Positions 26,820-37,010 are shown, counted from the first letter of the stretch. The stretch: 64,000 bases of DNA from Paenibacillus sp. 37 (GCF_008386395.1 NZ_CP043761.1:2108001-2172000); one strand, 5' to 3'. Program-made: numbers and translations. Notes: generated by a model not told the origin, from the letters alone.

Positions 26820-27221
26820 GTTCGACATCAACGTGCCTTGGCAGATGAAGAAGTACCATCGGTACATAAGGGACTAATCGCGTAAGCGGAGAGAGGAATC
26901 GACTTGCATGTATTGTATGCTGCTGTCCTTCCTTCTTTTTTTGTTAGGACAAGGACCGACCTGGTTGCTCCCGGAGACCCTACCAAGATAGATTCAAACA
27001 TCGGCGCAACAATCTTTCGGTTTTTGCAGGTAACATCAATCGTGCTGACAGAAGCCGGTGATCCTTGCCCTGTACCGGCGGATTTTTTTGTTGTGAATGC
27101 TGGACAAGGCCCATGGCAGCGTGTGGGTCGTAAGCGGTTTACCGTAGCACGCGGATGAAGCTGCCACAAGCAGCGATCTGCAGGTTGCGGCCATCAAATC
27201 AACGGCTGGAGAGGTGTAGTT
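26820..27221 (+). other. accD leader region (no convincing gene)
   Basis: About 400 bases precede accD. An 84-codon frame from TTG 26904 exists, but it has a weak ribosome site and runs through a terminator-like hairpin, so it is not called. The stretch also holds the small palindrome GTACC-atc-GGTAC near 26856. The main feature is the hairpin at 27054-27089, described separately. Confidence 0.5.
27054..27089 (+). terminator. Terminator-like hairpin in the accD leader (possible attenuator)
   Basis: GCCGGT pairs with ACCGGC across a 14-base loop and is followed by GGATTTTTTT. It sits about 130 bases before the accD start, in the direction of accD transcription, with no gene ending just before it other than the 62-residue gene 240 bases upstream. 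It could end that transcript or attenuate accDA. Confidence 0.6.
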
Positions 27222-28115
27222 GTGTTCAAAGATATATTCCAGAAGAAACGGAAGTACGCTACCATACCTTCCGAGCGTGCACTTCCCGGCGAAGGCCAGG
27301 AAGTCCTAGAACGCCCAAAACGTGAAATACCTGAAGGGCTTATGAACAAGTGCAGCAAATGCGGCACGATTCAATATAGCAAGGAATTGGAGAAAAATCT
27401 GAAAGTATGTCCTGCCTGCGGTTACCATATGCGTCTTAACGCTATGGAGCGCATTGCTATGGTACTTGATGATCAAGGATTTGTTGAATTTGATGCTGAT
27501 ATGATATCGGTTGATCCACTTGGCTTTCCTGGATATAGCAACAAACTGGAACAACAGCGCCTGAAATCAGGTCTTAAGGAAGCTGTAATTACGGGGGAAG
27601 GAACCATTGATGGCCTGCCTGTAGTTGTGGCTGTCATGAGCTTTGATTTCTTCACAGGCAGCATGGGTTCTGTTGTAGGGGAGAAAATTACCCGTGCCAT
27701 TGAGCATGCCACAGAGAAACGGTTACCATTGATTATTTTCTCAACATCAGGTGGTGCCCGGATGCAGGAGAGTATTCTCAGTCTCATGCAAATGGCCAAA
27801 ACAAGCGCAGCTTTATCCCGTTTGGATGAACAGGGCGGGCTGTACATTTCGGTCATTACGGACCCAACGACAGGTGGAGTCTCGGCAAGTTTTGCGAGCC
27901 TGGGCGATATTAATATTGCCGAACCTGGCGCTGTATTTGGTTTTGCCGGCAGAATCGTTATCGAACAGACCATCCGTCAGAAGTTACCTGATGATTTCCA
28001 AACGGCTGAATTTAATATGCAACATGGTCAGTTGGACATGGTTGTGCACCGGAAAGAGCTTCGGGCCACTCTTGGCAAGCTTCTGGATATGCATAGTGAA
28101 AAAGGAGGGGTCTAA
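27222..28115 (+). CDS. accD: Acetyl-CoA carboxylase carboxyltransferase beta subunit
   Basis: This 297-residue protein is half of the carboxyltransferase that moves CO2 from biotin to acetyl-CoA in fatty-acid synthesis. A four-Cys zinc ribbon is visible ([10 protein letters not shown] and [10 protein letters not shown], about residues 41-66). The crotonase-like core follows, with [28 protein letters not shown] and [13 protein letters not shown]. The GTG 27222 start is preceded by GGAGAGGTG. It ends with TAA directly before the accA ATG, so the two subunits are co-translated. Confidence 0.97.
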   Translation: MFKDIFQKKRKYATIPSERALPGEGQEVLERPKREIPEGLMNKCSKCGTIQYSKELEKNLKVCPACGYHMRLNAMERIAMVLDDQGFVEFDADMISVDPLGFPGYSNKLEQQRLKSGLKEAVITGEGTIDGLPVVVAVMSFDFFTGSMGSVVGEKITRAIEHATEKRLPLIIFSTSGGARMQESILSLMQMAKTSAALSRLDEQGGLYISVITDPTTGGVSASFASLGDINIAEPGAVFGFAGRIVIEQTIRQKLPDDFQTAEFNMQHGQLDMVVHRKELRATLGKLLDMHSEKGGV

Positions 28116-29147
28116 ATGGCGGGTGAGTTGCCATATGAAGCGCCTCTGGTTGAGATGCGCAAAAAGATTGATGAACTCGTACAGTTTGGACAGGAAAAAG
28201 GGATCGACTTCACGGACGAGATTGCCCGCCTGGAAGAACGTTACCATAGACTTGAAGAAGAGATCTACACTGGCATAACAGCAGCTCAGAAGATGCATCT
28301 GGCCCGTCATCAGCAGCGCCCAACGGCGCTGGACCTGATCCAGCTGATATTTACGGACTTCATTGAGCTGCACGGTGATCGCATGTTCGGAGACGATCTT
28401 GCGGTTGTTGGCGGACTTGCCAAGTTGAATGGAAAGACAGTAACGGTAATCGGACAACAGCGGGGGAAAGACACGAAGGATAATATCGCCCGCTTTTTCG
28501 GTAGCGCTCATCCAGAAGGTTTCCGAAAAGGACTGCGTCTGATGAAACAAGCGAACAAATTTGGCCGTCCTATTATTACGTTTATTGATACTAAAGGGGC
28601 GTATCCGGGTAATACTGCAGAAGAGAGAGGTCAATCGGAAGCGATTGCTCGCAACCTGATGGAAATGGCGAAGCTATCGGTTCCTGTTATTGTTGTGGTC
28701 ATCGGCGAAGGTGGAAGCGGCGGTGCCCTCGCTATGGCTGTGGGTAATCGTGTGTTGATGCTGGAACATGCGATCTATTCTGCAATCTCTCCGAACGGCG
28801 CTGCTTCTATTCTCTGGAAGGATGCATCCAAGGCAGATCAGGCGGCTGAAGCAATGAAAATAACAGCCAAAGACCTGCTGGAGATGGAAGTCATTGAAGA
28901 GATTGTCCCTGAGCCACGCGGCGGTGCTCATCGGGATTATGAAGCGTCTGCTGCTTTCATCAGTGAAGCTTTGGTCCGTCATCTCGACGATATGAAGGGT
29001 TGGAGCGGGAATCAGCTGAAACAGGATCGTTATGAGAAATTCCGTAAAATTGGATCGGTCACGTTTGAACCTCAAGCATCCATTGAAACCCCTCAAGAGC
29101 TTGTAGAAGTCGATGTTGCGAGTAATTTGTCGGGAAATGCTGAATAA
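28116..29147 (+). CDS. accA: Acetyl-CoA carboxylase carboxyltransferase alpha subunit
   Basis: This 343-residue protein has an N-terminal helical region (about 1-80), then the carboxyltransferase core with [45 protein letters not shown] and [17 protein letters not shown]. It forms the alpha2beta2 enzyme with AccD. ATG 28116 abuts the accD stop, with AAAGGAGGGG at the end of accD as ribosome site. In B. subtilis pfkA follows accA; here pyk follows directly. Confidence 0.97.
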   Translation: MAGELPYEAPLVEMRKKIDELVQFGQEKGIDFTDEIARLEERYHRLEEEIYTGITAAQKMHLARHQQRPTALDLIQLIFTDFIELHGDRMFGDDLAVVGGLAKLNGKTVTVIGQQRGKDTKDNIARFFGSAHPEGFRKGLRLMKQANKFGRPIITFIDTKGAYPGNTAEERGQSEAIARNLMEMAKLSVPVIVVVIGEGGSGGALAMAVGNRVLMLEHAIYSAISPNGAASILWKDASKADQAAEAMKITAKDLLEMEVIEEIVPEPRGGAHRDYEASAAFISEALVRHLDDMKGWSGNQLKQDRYEKFRKIGSVTFEPQASIETPQELVEVDVASNLSGNAE

Positions 29148-29252
29148 TGTGACGAATTTCCTATACAAATGAGCAAAAGTATAGTAAATTTAATAGTTGG
29201 AAAAAGAAAAATAGATAAAGAGTAATACCTTTAAAATCGGAGGAAACCCAAA

Positions 29253-30680
29253 ATGCGTAAAACAAAAATTGTATGTACCATTGGTCCATCCAGTGAATCT
29301 CTGGAGAATACCAAAAAATTGATTATGGCCGGTATGAATGTGGCCCGTCTGAACTTCTCCCACGGTGATTTCGATGAGCACGGCGGACGGATCATTGCGA
29401 TTCGCCAAGCATGCGAAGAGTTGAACAAAACAGTAGCGATTCTGCTGGACACCAAAGGACCGGAAATTCGGACAGGTAAACTCGAAGTTGAACCAATCGA
29501 ATTGGTTCAAGACGAGTACATCACTTTGACAACAGAAGAAATTCTGGGCACCAAAGAACGTCTTTCCATTACGTATACAGATCTTCCGAATGATGTTGAA
29601 CCGGGATCTACAATTCTGATCGACGACGGTCTGATCGGACTGACTGTGGTGGAAGTGCAAGGCACCGAGATCAAATGCCGTATCGTTAACGGCGGATCGA
29701 TCAAAAGCAAAAAAGGTGTTAACGTTCCGGGCGTTGCTATTTCTCTGCCGGGTATCACCGAAAAAGACGCTAACGATATCGTATTTGGTATCGAACAAGG
29801 TGTCGATTTCATCGCGGCTTCTTTTGTACGTAAAGCAAGTGACGTACTTGAGATTCGTGAATTGCTTGAAAAACACAATGCTGGACATATCCAAATCATC
29901 TCCAAAATCGAAAACCAACAAGGTGTCGATAACCTCGACGAAATCCTTGAAGTGTCTGACGGCCTGATGGTTGCTCGTGGAGACCTGGGTGTTGAGATTC
30001 CTGCGGAAGAAGTACCATTGGTACAAAAACGCATGATCCAAAAATGTAACGTTGCAGGTAAACCGGTTATCACAGCAACACAAATGCTGGATTCCATGCA
30101 GCGTAACCCGCGTCCAACACGTGCGGAAGCAAGTGACGTGGCGAATGCGATCTTCGACGGTACGGACGCAATCATGTTGTCCGGTGAGACAGCTGCGGGT
30201 AAATACCCGGTTGAATCTGTTCTGACTATGTCCCGTATTGCTGAAAAAGCAGAATCTGCTCTGCCTTACCAAGAGTTGTACCTGAAACAACGTGTTGCTC
30301 AACAAACAACAGTTACAGAAGCAATCAGCCAATCGGTTGCTCTCCAAGCTCAAGATTTGAACGCAAAAGCGATCATCACTTCGACTGAATCAGGACACAC
30401 TGCACGCATGATTTCCAAGTATCGTCCAGAATCTCCGATTATCGCTGTGACAACGGAAGACAGAACTTCCCGTCGTTTGGCTCTGGCTTGGGGTGTAACT
30501 CCTGTCAAAGGAAGACTGGTTGATTCAACGGATGCTTTGTTCGAAAACGCAATTGAAGGCGGCGTAAAATCCGGACTTGTTAAAGAAGGAGACCTGGTTG
30601 TGATCACAGCAGGTGTACCTTTGGGTCGTTCCGGTTCTACCAACCTGATTAAAGTAAGCCAAATTCCAAACAACGCTTAA
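29253..30680 (+). CDS. pyk: Pyruvate kinase, short form
   Basis: This 475-residue protein converts PEP and ADP to pyruvate and ATP. It shows [45 protein letters not shown]-like [34 protein letters not shown] and [18 protein letters not shown]. The effector domain ends at about residue 470. It lacks the C-terminal PEP-utiliser-like extension of the roughly 585-residue Bacillus/Geobacillus enzymes. The start ATG 29253 follows CGGAGG, 105 bases after accA. A strong terminator lies downstream. Confidence 0.96.
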   Translation: MRKTKIVCTIGPSSESLENTKKLIMAGMNVARLNFSHGDFDEHGGRIIAIRQACEELNKTVAILLDTKGPEIRTGKLEVEPIELVQDEYITLTTEEILGTKERLSITYTDLPNDVEPGSTILIDDGLIGLTVVEVQGTEIKCRIVNGGSIKSKKGVNVPGVAISLPGITEKDANDIVFGIEQGVDFIAASFVRKASDVLEIRELLEKHNAGHIQIISKIENQQGVDNLDEILEVSDGLMVARGDLGVEIPAEEVPLVQKRMIQKCNVAGKPVITATQMLDSMQRNPRPTRAEASDVANAIFDGTDAIMLSGETAAGKYPVESVLTMSRIAEKAESALPYQELYLKQRVAQQTTVTEAISQSVALQAQDLNAKAIITSTESGHTARMISKYRPESPIIAVTTEDRTSRRLALAWGVTPVKGRLVDSTDALFENAIEGGVKSGLVKEGDLVVITAGVPLGRSGSTNLIKVSQIPNNA

Positions 30681-30711
30681 TAGCGTCTTGGATGGAGAAG
30701 CAACAGGAAAG

Positions 30712-30746
30712 AAGCAATGGGGCGTTCTTGTCCCGTTGCTTTTTTT
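30712..30746 (+). terminator. Rho-independent terminator after pyk
   Basis: AAGCAATGGG pairs with CCCGTTGCTT, followed by seven T. Confidence 0.85.
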
Positions 30747-30811
30747 CCATCTTATTGACACTTTGCAGCGAGGTAACACGTATGAATGTTAGAGCGAAGG
30801 AGGCCGATCAC

Positions 30812-31318
30812 GTGCGAGAACAGAGCAATGGCAGCTGGTATGCGGCACGTCTTCGTGTACGCTATCAAGAAAGTGACCAGATGGGCGTGGTTTACCACGC
30901 GAACTATTTGAATTGGTTTGAAATCGGTCGAACTGAGATGATTCGCCAAATGGGGTATACATATCGTAAAATAGAGGAACAGGGGTTACTGCTTCCCGTA
31001 ACCGGACTGGATGTGAAGTATCACAAGCCTGCCCGATATGATGATGAGATTATCATTTTCACCCGTATTGCTGCATTTAGTGGTCTGCGACTGAATTATG
31101 AGTATGACGTAAGACGCATGTCTGAAGAACCTGATGAGCATATGGCGATTGGAGAACGGGTATGGTCAACTGATGAATCGCTCCCTGGAGAACGGCTAGT
31201 TACAGGTTCTACCCAGCATGTGTGGGTAAATGGAGACTGGAAGCCAGTTCGGCTGGATAAGGCAGCCTCTGAGCTATACAGCGCGCTTGAAAAGGTGTGG
31301 CTTTCGGGAAAGGGGTAA
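30812..31318 (+). CDS. 4-hydroxybenzoyl-CoA thioesterase-type acyl-CoA thioesterase (YbgC/FadM-like)
   Basis: This 168-residue HotDog enzyme has the active-site block RYQESDQMGVVYHANYLNWF, with the expected Asp near the QMG turn. Further family features are IGRTEMIRQMG and LDVKYHKPARYDD. The family hydrolyses acyl-CoA thioesters; chain length cannot be told. GTG 30812 is preferred because AAGGAGG lies eight bases upstream; an in-frame ATG at 30782 has only GAGGT. It is followed after seven bases by fxsA, so the two form a unit. Confidence 0.85.
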   Translation: MREQSNGSWYAARLRVRYQESDQMGVVYHANYLNWFEIGRTEMIRQMGYTYRKIEEQGLLLPVTGLDVKYHKPARYDDEIIIFTRIAAFSGLRLNYEYDVRRMSEEPDEHMAIGERVWSTDESLPGERLVTGSTQHVWVNGDWKPVRLDKAASELYSALEKVWLSGKG

Positions 31319-31325
31319 TACGTCA

Positions 31326-31724
31326 ATGCGAAAATGGATGTGGGCTTTACTCTTAATCATTCCGGTGATTGAATTATTTGGTTTTATTCTGATGAGTGAC
31401 TGGTTCGGAGCCGGAAAGACATTGCTTCTCATGATTCTCACGTCCTTGATTGGTATAGCAATGTTGCAGTTTGAAGGGCGAAAGGTACTTGTGGACGCCA
31501 AATCCGAGATGGAGCGTGGCAAGGTACCTGGCAGAAAAATGGTCGATGGTCTTTTTATTTTTGTCGGTGGTTTCTTGCTCTTGATTCCAGGTTTTGTAAC
31601 GGATCTGATCGGGTTTACACTGATATTTCCATTAACACGTCCGGTTTACCGTCTGTTCTTCCTGGGATGGCTTGAGAAAAAAATGAAAAGTGGAAAAATT
31701 ACGTTTTATCGTCGTCCGAAATGA
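31326..31724 (+). CDS. fxsA: FxsA-family membrane protein
   Basis: This 132-residue protein has membrane segments at about 4-22, 28-45 and 75-105, the last with GFLLLIPGFVTDLIGF. The characteristic FxsA blocks IPVIELFGFI and EMERGKVPGRKMVDG are present. FxsA of E. coli modulates phage T7 exclusion by F plasmids when overproduced; its normal role is unknown. In B. subtilis the FxsA homologue YtwI and YtvI lie between pyk and citZ, the same order as here. Confidence 0.9.
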   Translation: MRKWMWALLLIIPVIELFGFILMSDWFGAGKTLLLMILTSLIGIAMLQFEGRKVLVDAKSEMERGKVPGRKMVDGLFIFVGGFLLLIPGFVTDLIGFTLIFPLTRPVYRLFFLGWLEKKMKSGKITFYRRPK

Positions 31725-31748
31725 AACACCAGTTGTTATGCATAATGG

Positions 31749-31800
31749 AAAAAGGCTCCGCTCACCAGATGATTTCTGTTGAACGAAGCCTTTTCTATTT
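31749..31800. terminator. Terminator between convergent fxsA and ytvI
   Basis: AAAAGGCT and AGCCTTTT are inverted arms about 30 bases apart, with T-rich ends on both strands. Confidence 0.6.
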
Positions 31801-31825
31801 TCCTGGGTGCTCATAAGATGATGCC

Positions 31826-32944
31826 TCATCGGACACGTCCGTTGATGATATACGTTCTGAGGTCGCGTAATACGTTAGCCCGATTGAACGCATCAAGAAT
31901 CACGAGACTGACAGGGCCAATGATCAAGCCCAGAACACCAAACAACTTCAAACCTACAAACATGCCAACCAGCGTGGCAAGTGGGTCGAGCCCTACACTG
32001 CTTGCAAGTACCTTCGGTTCAATAATCTGACGGGCGATCAGTAAGATCAGATAGATAATACTAATGCCAATACCCAGATACAGATCCCCATTCATAAAGA
32101 GGTACGCTGCCCAAGGCACCATGATAAGGCCAACACCCAGATAAGGAAGCAAGTCGACCAAACCAATCATCAGAGCGATGGTGAAGGCTGAATTAACTTG
32201 CAATATTAGCAGTCCAATCATGACGAATAGTGCTGTAATCGAGATCATGATCAATTGTGCTCTTGCGTATCCAAACAATGCCTTCTTAAGGTCGGTCCAT
32301 ATGTCGGATATTGGCTTGCGAATGGAAGAGGGTACCCATCCCGATACGGTGATGTTGTGCCTGGTCCAGCTTTTGCTAATGAAGAATGTAGACAACAGAA
32401 CAACGATTAATACCGCGCCCATGTTAGGCAGGGAAGTCAGCAGACTCAGAATCATGTTGAAAAATCCGGTGACCAGATCTGTGACGGCTGTACCCACCGT
32501 TTCAGTTGTTTTACTAATATTGCTGTTGATGGTTTCCTGGTAGTTGGGATTTTCCTTGTAAAATTCATTGATCTGCGCAGTCAAACTTTGAATGGTGTCA
32601 TTCTGGGTCCAGCGCACAAACGTGTCCTTGATCTCATCAATATGAAGATCAAAGCTTGTCGTAAGTGAAATGACTTCTTTTACCATACGGGTAATCGCCG
32701 CAGATAGCACCACCGCAATGGCTCCAAAATAAAGGATCAATGAAAGAGTTACAGCCAGCCAGCGCGGGAATCGTGCTCGATGCTGAAGCAGTTTCACTAA
32801 AGGGTTCATGGCATATGCGATAATCCAGGCAATCGCAAAAGGGTACAAAAGCGGGAACAGCAAGTATATGGCAACGGCGATCAGAACGGCCGCAATGATA
32901 ACCCATAAGCCCCGGAGCAGGCGTTTCATTATTATTCTATCCAA
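31826..32944 (-). CDS. ytvI: AI-2E family transporter / sporulation membrane protein YtvI
   Basis: This 372-residue protein has about eight membrane segments, beginning GLWVIIAAVLIAVAIYLLF. The conserved C-terminal part has GLVDLLPYLGVGLIMVPWAA and the family signature PKVLASSVGLDPLATLVGMF. Position beside fxsA and citZ matches B. subtilis ytvI, a sporulation gene. TTG 32944 is the likely start, with AAGGAG nine bases upstream; an ATG five codons further in lacks spacing. The transported substrate is unknown. Confidence 0.88.
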   Translation of the reverse strand: MDRIIMKRLLRGLWVIIAAVLIAVAIYLLFPLLYPFAIAWIIAYAMNPLVKLLQHRARFPRWLAVTLSLILYFGAIAVVLSAAITRMVKEVISLTTSFDLHIDEIKDTFVRWTQNDTIQSLTAQINEFYKENPNYQETINSNISKTTETVGTAVTDLVTGFFNMILSLLTSLPNMGAVLIVVLLSTFFISKSWTRHNITVSGWVPSSIRKPISDIWTDLKKALFGYARAQLIMISITALFVMIGLLILQVNSAFTIALMIGLVDLLPYLGVGLIMVPWAAYLFMNGDLYLGIGISIIYLILLIARQIIEPKVLASSVGLDPLATLVGMFVGLKLFGVLGLIIGPVSLVILDAFNRANVLRDLRTYIINGRVR

Positions 32945-33068
32945 GCATCAACTCTCCTTAGTTCAATTAAGCCGACCTATGTATGATCCATGAAGCAGTA
33001 TTAAAAATAGATGGCTATCTTAATTAATATAGAGCATTTACAAGGTTTTGAAACGCCGGGATGTTACC

Positions 33069-33104
33069 AGATCTTGTTCAAAAGCGGACTTTTGAACAAG
33101 ATCT
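33069..33104. repeat. Perfect 16-bp inverted repeat
   Basis: AGATCTTGTTCAAAAG and CTTTTGAACAAGATCT flank the loop CGGA. There is no T run after it in either direction, so it is not a plain terminator. It may be a dispersed palindromic repeat unit or a binding site. Confidence 0.7.
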
Positions 33105-33286
33105 ACGAGGATTCTTTCTTTTGCCTAGAGTATGCCTTAGTATTACAGAATATAGCAATAGAAAGTTCTTCATACGACAGGATTGGTTAAAAAACATTAA
33201 ATGTCAACCTTGTTTTTGTAAAGGCTTTCAAAAATGCTTTATCAGTCCGATAAAGAAGTTTGATGTGCGAATGAACTCTCATCATG

Positions 33287-33315
33287 TTCACATAAACGAC
33301 AAAATCCAGTATGAT
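33287..33315 (+). promoter_or_regulatory. Candidate citZ promoter P1
   Basis: TTCACA (-35) and TATGAT (-10, 33310-33315) are separated by 17 bases. A second candidate follows: TTGACA at 33334 and TGAAAT at 33358 with 18 bases between. Confidence 0.5.
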
Positions 33316-33380
33316 GTTATAAGTAAATACCGATTGACAGATAGGAAAACCGTAGTTTGAAATATTTGTTAATTTTAAAA

Positions 33381-33394
33381 TGAAAATGTTTACA
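33381..33394 (+). promoter_or_regulatory. Candidate CcpA (cre) site upstream of citZ
   Basis: TGAAAATGTTTACA differs at one position from the cre consensus TGWNANCGNTNWCA. It lies downstream of both candidate promoters, about 80 bases before citZ, where CcpA would block transcription. In B. subtilis citZ is catabolite repressed, which fits. Confidence 0.5.
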
Positions 33395-33474
33395 AAAAGA
33401 GAATAGGTGCATTTTGGCACTTATATGACACTCTGGAATGGTTCCTGATTTCGCTTATTAAAGGAGAGATGTAT

Positions 33475-34587
33475 ATGACAGCTACCAAAGGTCTGGAAGG
33501 CATCGTTGCAACAACCTCTTCGATCAGTTCTATTGTAGACGGTGTGCTTACATACCGTGGTTACGATATCGACGATTTGGCTGAACATGCCAGCTTTGAA
33601 GAAGTTGCCTATTTGTTGTGGTTTGGTAAATTGCCAACAACAGATGAACTGAAATCCCTTCGTAAAAGCCTGAGCGATTACGCGCCGATTCCGAGCGAGT
33701 TGATTGCACAAATCCAATTGTATCCGAAAAACGTCAGTACCATGGCAGCACTTCGTTCCGCTGTCTCTGCACTTGCACTGTACGATGAGCAAGCGGATGA
33801 GATGACAACGGAAGCGAATGAGAACAAAGCGGTTAAGTTGCAAGCACAGTTGCCAACGATTGTGGCAGCCATCGCCCGTATCCGTCAGGGCAAAGAACCT
33901 GTGGCTCCAAAAGAAGGCGCTTCCATCGCAGAGAACTTTTTATATATGATGACTGGTGAAGAACCATCCGAGACCGCCGTGAAAGCATTGGATCAAGCCC
34001 TTGTCCTGCATGCGGATCACGAGTTAAACGCTTCGACATTTGCAGCCCGTGTAACGGTTGCTACGCTGTCAGATATCTATTCCGGTGTGACTTCCGCCAT
34101 TGGCGCACTGAAGGGACCACTGCATGGCGGTGCTAATGAAGCCGTTATGAAAATGTTGAATGAGATCGGTACGCCTGATCGTCTTGAAGCGGCAATTCAG
34201 GAAAAACTGAATAATCGTGAAAAAATCATGGGCTTTGGACATCGGGTGTACAAAAACGGTGATCCACGCGCCAAACATCTACAGAAGATGTCCAAGGAAC
34301 TTGGCGAGATGAACAATGATACGCGTTTGTATGATATGTCTGTGAAGATCGAGGAACTGGTAACAGGACAAAAAGGACTGAAGCCTAACGTAGACTTCTA
34401 TTCTGCTTCTGTATATACCCAACTGGAGATCGAACAGGAATTGTTCACTCCGATCTTTGCGATCAGCCGGGTTTCTGGATGGACTGCTCATATTTTGGAA
34501 CAGCTTGCGGACAATCGTATTATTCGTCCACGTGCGGAGTACACTGGGCCTACAGAACAGAAATACGTTTCTATTGAACTTCGCTAA
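33475..34587 (+). CDS. citZ: Citrate synthase
   Basis: This 370-residue enzyme condenses acetyl-CoA and oxaloacetate. Landmarks are LEGIVATTSSISSIVDG and YRGYDIDDLAEHASFEEVAY at the N-terminus, HADHELNASTFAARV, GPLHGGANEAVM and MGFGHRVYKNGDPRA with the active-site His region. ATG 33475 was chosen because AAGGAG stands eight bases before it; an ATG two codons earlier is too close. It heads a citZ-icd-mdh gene set with spacings of 147 and 15 bases. Confidence 0.97.
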   Translation: MTATKGLEGIVATTSSISSIVDGVLTYRGYDIDDLAEHASFEEVAYLLWFGKLPTTDELKSLRKSLSDYAPIPSELIAQIQLYPKNVSTMAALRSAVSALALYDEQADEMTTEANENKAVKLQAQLPTIVAAIARIRQGKEPVAPKEGASIAENFLYMMTGEEPSETAVKALDQALVLHADHELNASTFAARVTVATLSDIYSGVTSAIGALKGPLHGGANEAVMKMLNEIGTPDRLEAAIQEKLNNREKIMGFGHRVYKNGDPRAKHLQKMSKELGEMNNDTRLYDMSVKIEELVTGQKGLKPNVDFYSASVYTQLEIEQELFTPIFAISRVSGWTAHILEQLADNRIIRPRAEYTGPTEQKYVSIELR

Positions 34588-34734
34588 TAGCCGCAAAAAC
34601 AGTATAATAATATAGACGAGGTGAAGGGTTGGAAAGCAGAGGCGTTATTGGCTTGAGCTCTCAGGACCCTTCTCTCAACAAGACTAGTGGTATGATGAAT
34701 ACTGCATATACGAAACCTAGGAGGAATTTTAACT

Positions 34735-36027
34735 ATGAAATTAGAAAAATTTGCTCACCCAACTGAAGGCGAAAAAATCCAAATTGATAACGGTACTCTT
34801 CAAGTACCTAGTAATCCAATCATTCCATTTATCGAAGGTGACGGTACAGGCCGTGATATCTGGAAAGCTTCCAAACGTGTATTGGATGCAGCTGTTGAAA
34901 AAGCTTATGATGGCAACAAAAAAATCGCATGGTATGAAGTGTTTGCTGGACAAAAAGCATTCGATACATACGGTGAGTGGTTGCCGAATGATACACTGGA
35001 AGCCATTCGTGAGTATATCGTAGCGATCAAAGGACCATTGACTACGCCAATCGGTGGCGGTATTCGTTCCCTGAACGTGGCCCTGCGTCAAGAGCTTGAC
35101 CTGTACACATGCTTGCGTCCTGTTCGTTATTTCGACGGTGTACCTTCTCCGGTTAAACGTCCTGAGTTGGTAGACATGGTCATTTTCCGTGAGAATACGG
35201 AAGATATCTATGCAGGAATCGAGTATGCTGAAGGTTCTGAAGAAGTGAAAAAAGTGATCCAGTTCCTGCAACAGGAGATGGGTGCTAACAAAATCCGTTT
35301 CCCTGAGACTTCCGGTATTGGTATCAAACCAGTTTCTTCCGAAGGTTCGAAACGTCTGGTACGTGCAGCAGTGCAGTACGCAATTGACCATAACCGTAAG
35401 ACGGTTACATTGGTACACAAAGGTAATATCATGAAATTCACAGAAGGTGCCTTCAAAAACTGGGGATATGAAGTGGCTGAAGAAGAGTTCGCTGACAAAG
35501 TATTCACATGGGCACAATACGACATCATCAAAGAAAACGAAGGTACAGATGCAGCGAATGCAGCACAAAAAGCTGCTGAAGATGCTGGTAAAATCATCGT
35601 AAAAGATGCGATTGCCGATATCGCTCTGCAACAAGTATTGACTCGTCCAGGCGAATTTGATGTTATCGCAACATTGAACCTGAACGGTGACTATCTGTCC
35701 GATGCACTTGCAGCGCAAGTTGGCGGAATTGGTATCGCTCCTGGAGCGAACATCAACTACGTAACAGGACATGCTATCTTCGAAGCAACTCACGGTACTG
35801 CACCTAAATACGCTGACAAAGATGTCGTGAACCCTGGTTCCGTTATTCTGTCCGGAGTAATGTTGCTTGAGCACTTGGGATGGCAAGAAGCAGCTAACCT
35901 GATCTACAAAGGTATGGAAACATCCATTAACAATAAAACAGTAACGTATGACTTTGCACGTCTGATGGACGGCGCTACTGAAGTGAAATGTTCTGAATTC
36001 GCGGATCAAATCATTAAAAACCTGTAA
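34735..36027 (+). CDS. icd: Isocitrate dehydrogenase (NADP-type)
   Basis: This 430-residue enzyme carries out oxidative decarboxylation of isocitrate. It shows [32 protein letters not shown] (substrate-binding Ser/Arg region), [29 protein letters not shown] and [13 protein letters not shown]. Length fits bacterial NADP-dependent Icd (about 420). The start ATG 34735 follows AGGAGG. The 147-base gap after citZ contains GAAGGGT/ACCCTTC, a possible leader hairpin. Confidence 0.97.
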   Translation: MKLEKFAHPTEGEKIQIDNGTLQVPSNPIIPFIEGDGTGRDIWKASKRVLDAAVEKAYDGNKKIAWYEVFAGQKAFDTYGEWLPNDTLEAIREYIVAIKGPLTTPIGGGIRSLNVALRQELDLYTCLRPVRYFDGVPSPVKRPELVDMVIFRENTEDIYAGIEYAEGSEEVKKVIQFLQQEMGANKIRFPETSGIGIKPVSSEGSKRLVRAAVQYAIDHNRKTVTLVHKGNIMKFTEGAFKNWGYEVAEEEFADKVFTWAQYDIIKENEGTDAANAAQKAAEDAGKIIVKDAIADIALQQVLTRPGEFDVIATLNLNGDYLSDALAAQVGGIGIAPGANINYVTGHAIFEATHGTAPKYADKDVVNPGSVILSGVMLLEHLGWQEAANLIYKGMETSINNKTVTYDFARLMDGATEVKCSEFADQIIKNL

Positions 36028-36042
36028 GGGGAGATGTGAATC

Positions 36043-36984
36043 TTGACTATTCAGCGCAAAAAAATCACAGTAGTCGGCGCCGGTTTTACCGGTGCTACGA
36101 CCGCATTAATGCTTGCCCAAAAAGAACTCGGGGATGTTGTGCTGGTTGATATTCCTCAACTGGAGAACCCGACGAAGGGGAAAGCACTCGATATGATGGA
36201 AGCAAGTCCTGTTCAAGGATTTGACAGTCATATCGTCGGTACTTCCAACTACGAAGATACTGCAGGTTCTGAGATTGTAATCATCACCGCTGGTATCGCC
36301 CGTAAACCGGGTATGAGCCGCGACGATCTGGTCAATACGAATGCGGGTATCGTGAAGTCCGTTTGTGAAAATGTGAAAAAATATTGCCCTGATTCCATCG
36401 TCATTATTCTAAGCAACCCGGTGGATGCGATGACTTATGCAGCTTATCAGACCCTTGGTTTTCCTAAAAACCGTGTTATTGGTCAGTCAGGTGTTCTGGA
36501 TACAGCACGTTATTGTACTTTCATTGCGCAAGAGTTGAACGTATCTGTTGAAGATGTTCGTGGATTCGTTCTTGGTGGTCACGGAGACGACATGGTGCCA
36601 CTCGTTCGTTATTCGAGCGTAGGTGGTATTCCGATTGACACACTGATTCCTGCAGACCGCATTGAGTCCATTGTTCAACGCACACGTGTAGGCGGTGGTG
36701 AGATTGTGAATCTGCTTGGTAACGGCAGTGCATATTACGCACCGGCAGCTTCACTTGTTCAGATGACGGAAGCGATTTTGAAAGACAAGAAACGTATCAT
36801 TCCAGTGATCGCTTATCTTGAAGGTGAATATGGCTACAATGATCTGTTCCTCGGTGTACCAACCATTCTGGGTGGTAACGGCATTGAGAAAATATTCGAA
36901 CTTGACCTGACTGCGGAAGAAAAAGCAGGATTGGACAAATCGGCTGATTCGGTTCGCAACGTCATTTCGGTAGTAAACCTGTAA
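36043..36984 (+). CDS. mdh: Malate dehydrogenase
   Basis: This 313-residue enzyme of the LDH-like Mdh type interconverts malate and oxaloacetate. It has [17 protein letters not shown] (NAD-binding glycine loop), [18 protein letters not shown] (mobile loop), [12 protein letters not shown] and [17 protein letters not shown] with the catalytic His. TTG 36043 starts the gene after GGGGAG; no ATG is available near the conserved N-terminus. It is the third gene of the TCA unit and is closed by a strong terminator. Confidence 0.97.
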   Translation: MTIQRKKITVVGAGFTGATTALMLAQKELGDVVLVDIPQLENPTKGKALDMMEASPVQGFDSHIVGTSNYEDTAGSEIVIITAGIARKPGMSRDDLVNTNAGIVKSVCENVKKYCPDSIVIILSNPVDAMTYAAYQTLGFPKNRVIGQSGVLDTARYCTFIAQELNVSVEDVRGFVLGGHGDDMVPLVRYSSVGGIPIDTLIPADRIESIVQRTRVGGGEIVNLLGNGSAYYAPAASLVQMTEAILKDKKRIIPVIAYLEGEYGYNDLFLGVPTILGGNGIEKIFELDLTAEEKAGLDKSADSVRNVISVVNL

Positions 36985-37010
36985 GTTTGAAAACTTTTTG
37001 AACAGAAGGT

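Larger units (their letters stand above)
32945..33474 (+). other. Intergenic region upstream of citZ (530 bases)
   Basis: No gene is supported here; a 99-codon frame at 33061 starts inside a hairpin, has no ribosome site and is AT-rich. The stretch contains a perfect 16-bp inverted repeat (33069-33104), two candidate promoters for citZ and a CcpA-like site (each listed). The sequence is AT-richer than the flanking genes. Confidence 0.6.

Noticed and set aside
26904..27158. An 84-codon frame in the accD leader
   Set aside because: It runs through a terminator-like hairpin, has a TTG start with a poor ribosome site and no family resemblance.
26820..27221. FapR operator in the accD leader
   Set aside because: No TTAGTACC-type inverted repeat was found.
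34741..36009. Long open frame on the minus strand opposite icd (about 420 codons), and a similar one opposite pyk (29190-30353)
   Set aside because: They are opposite highly conserved enzymes, have no ribosome site and give Cys/Phe/Arg-rich nonsense proteins; they are codon-bias shadows.
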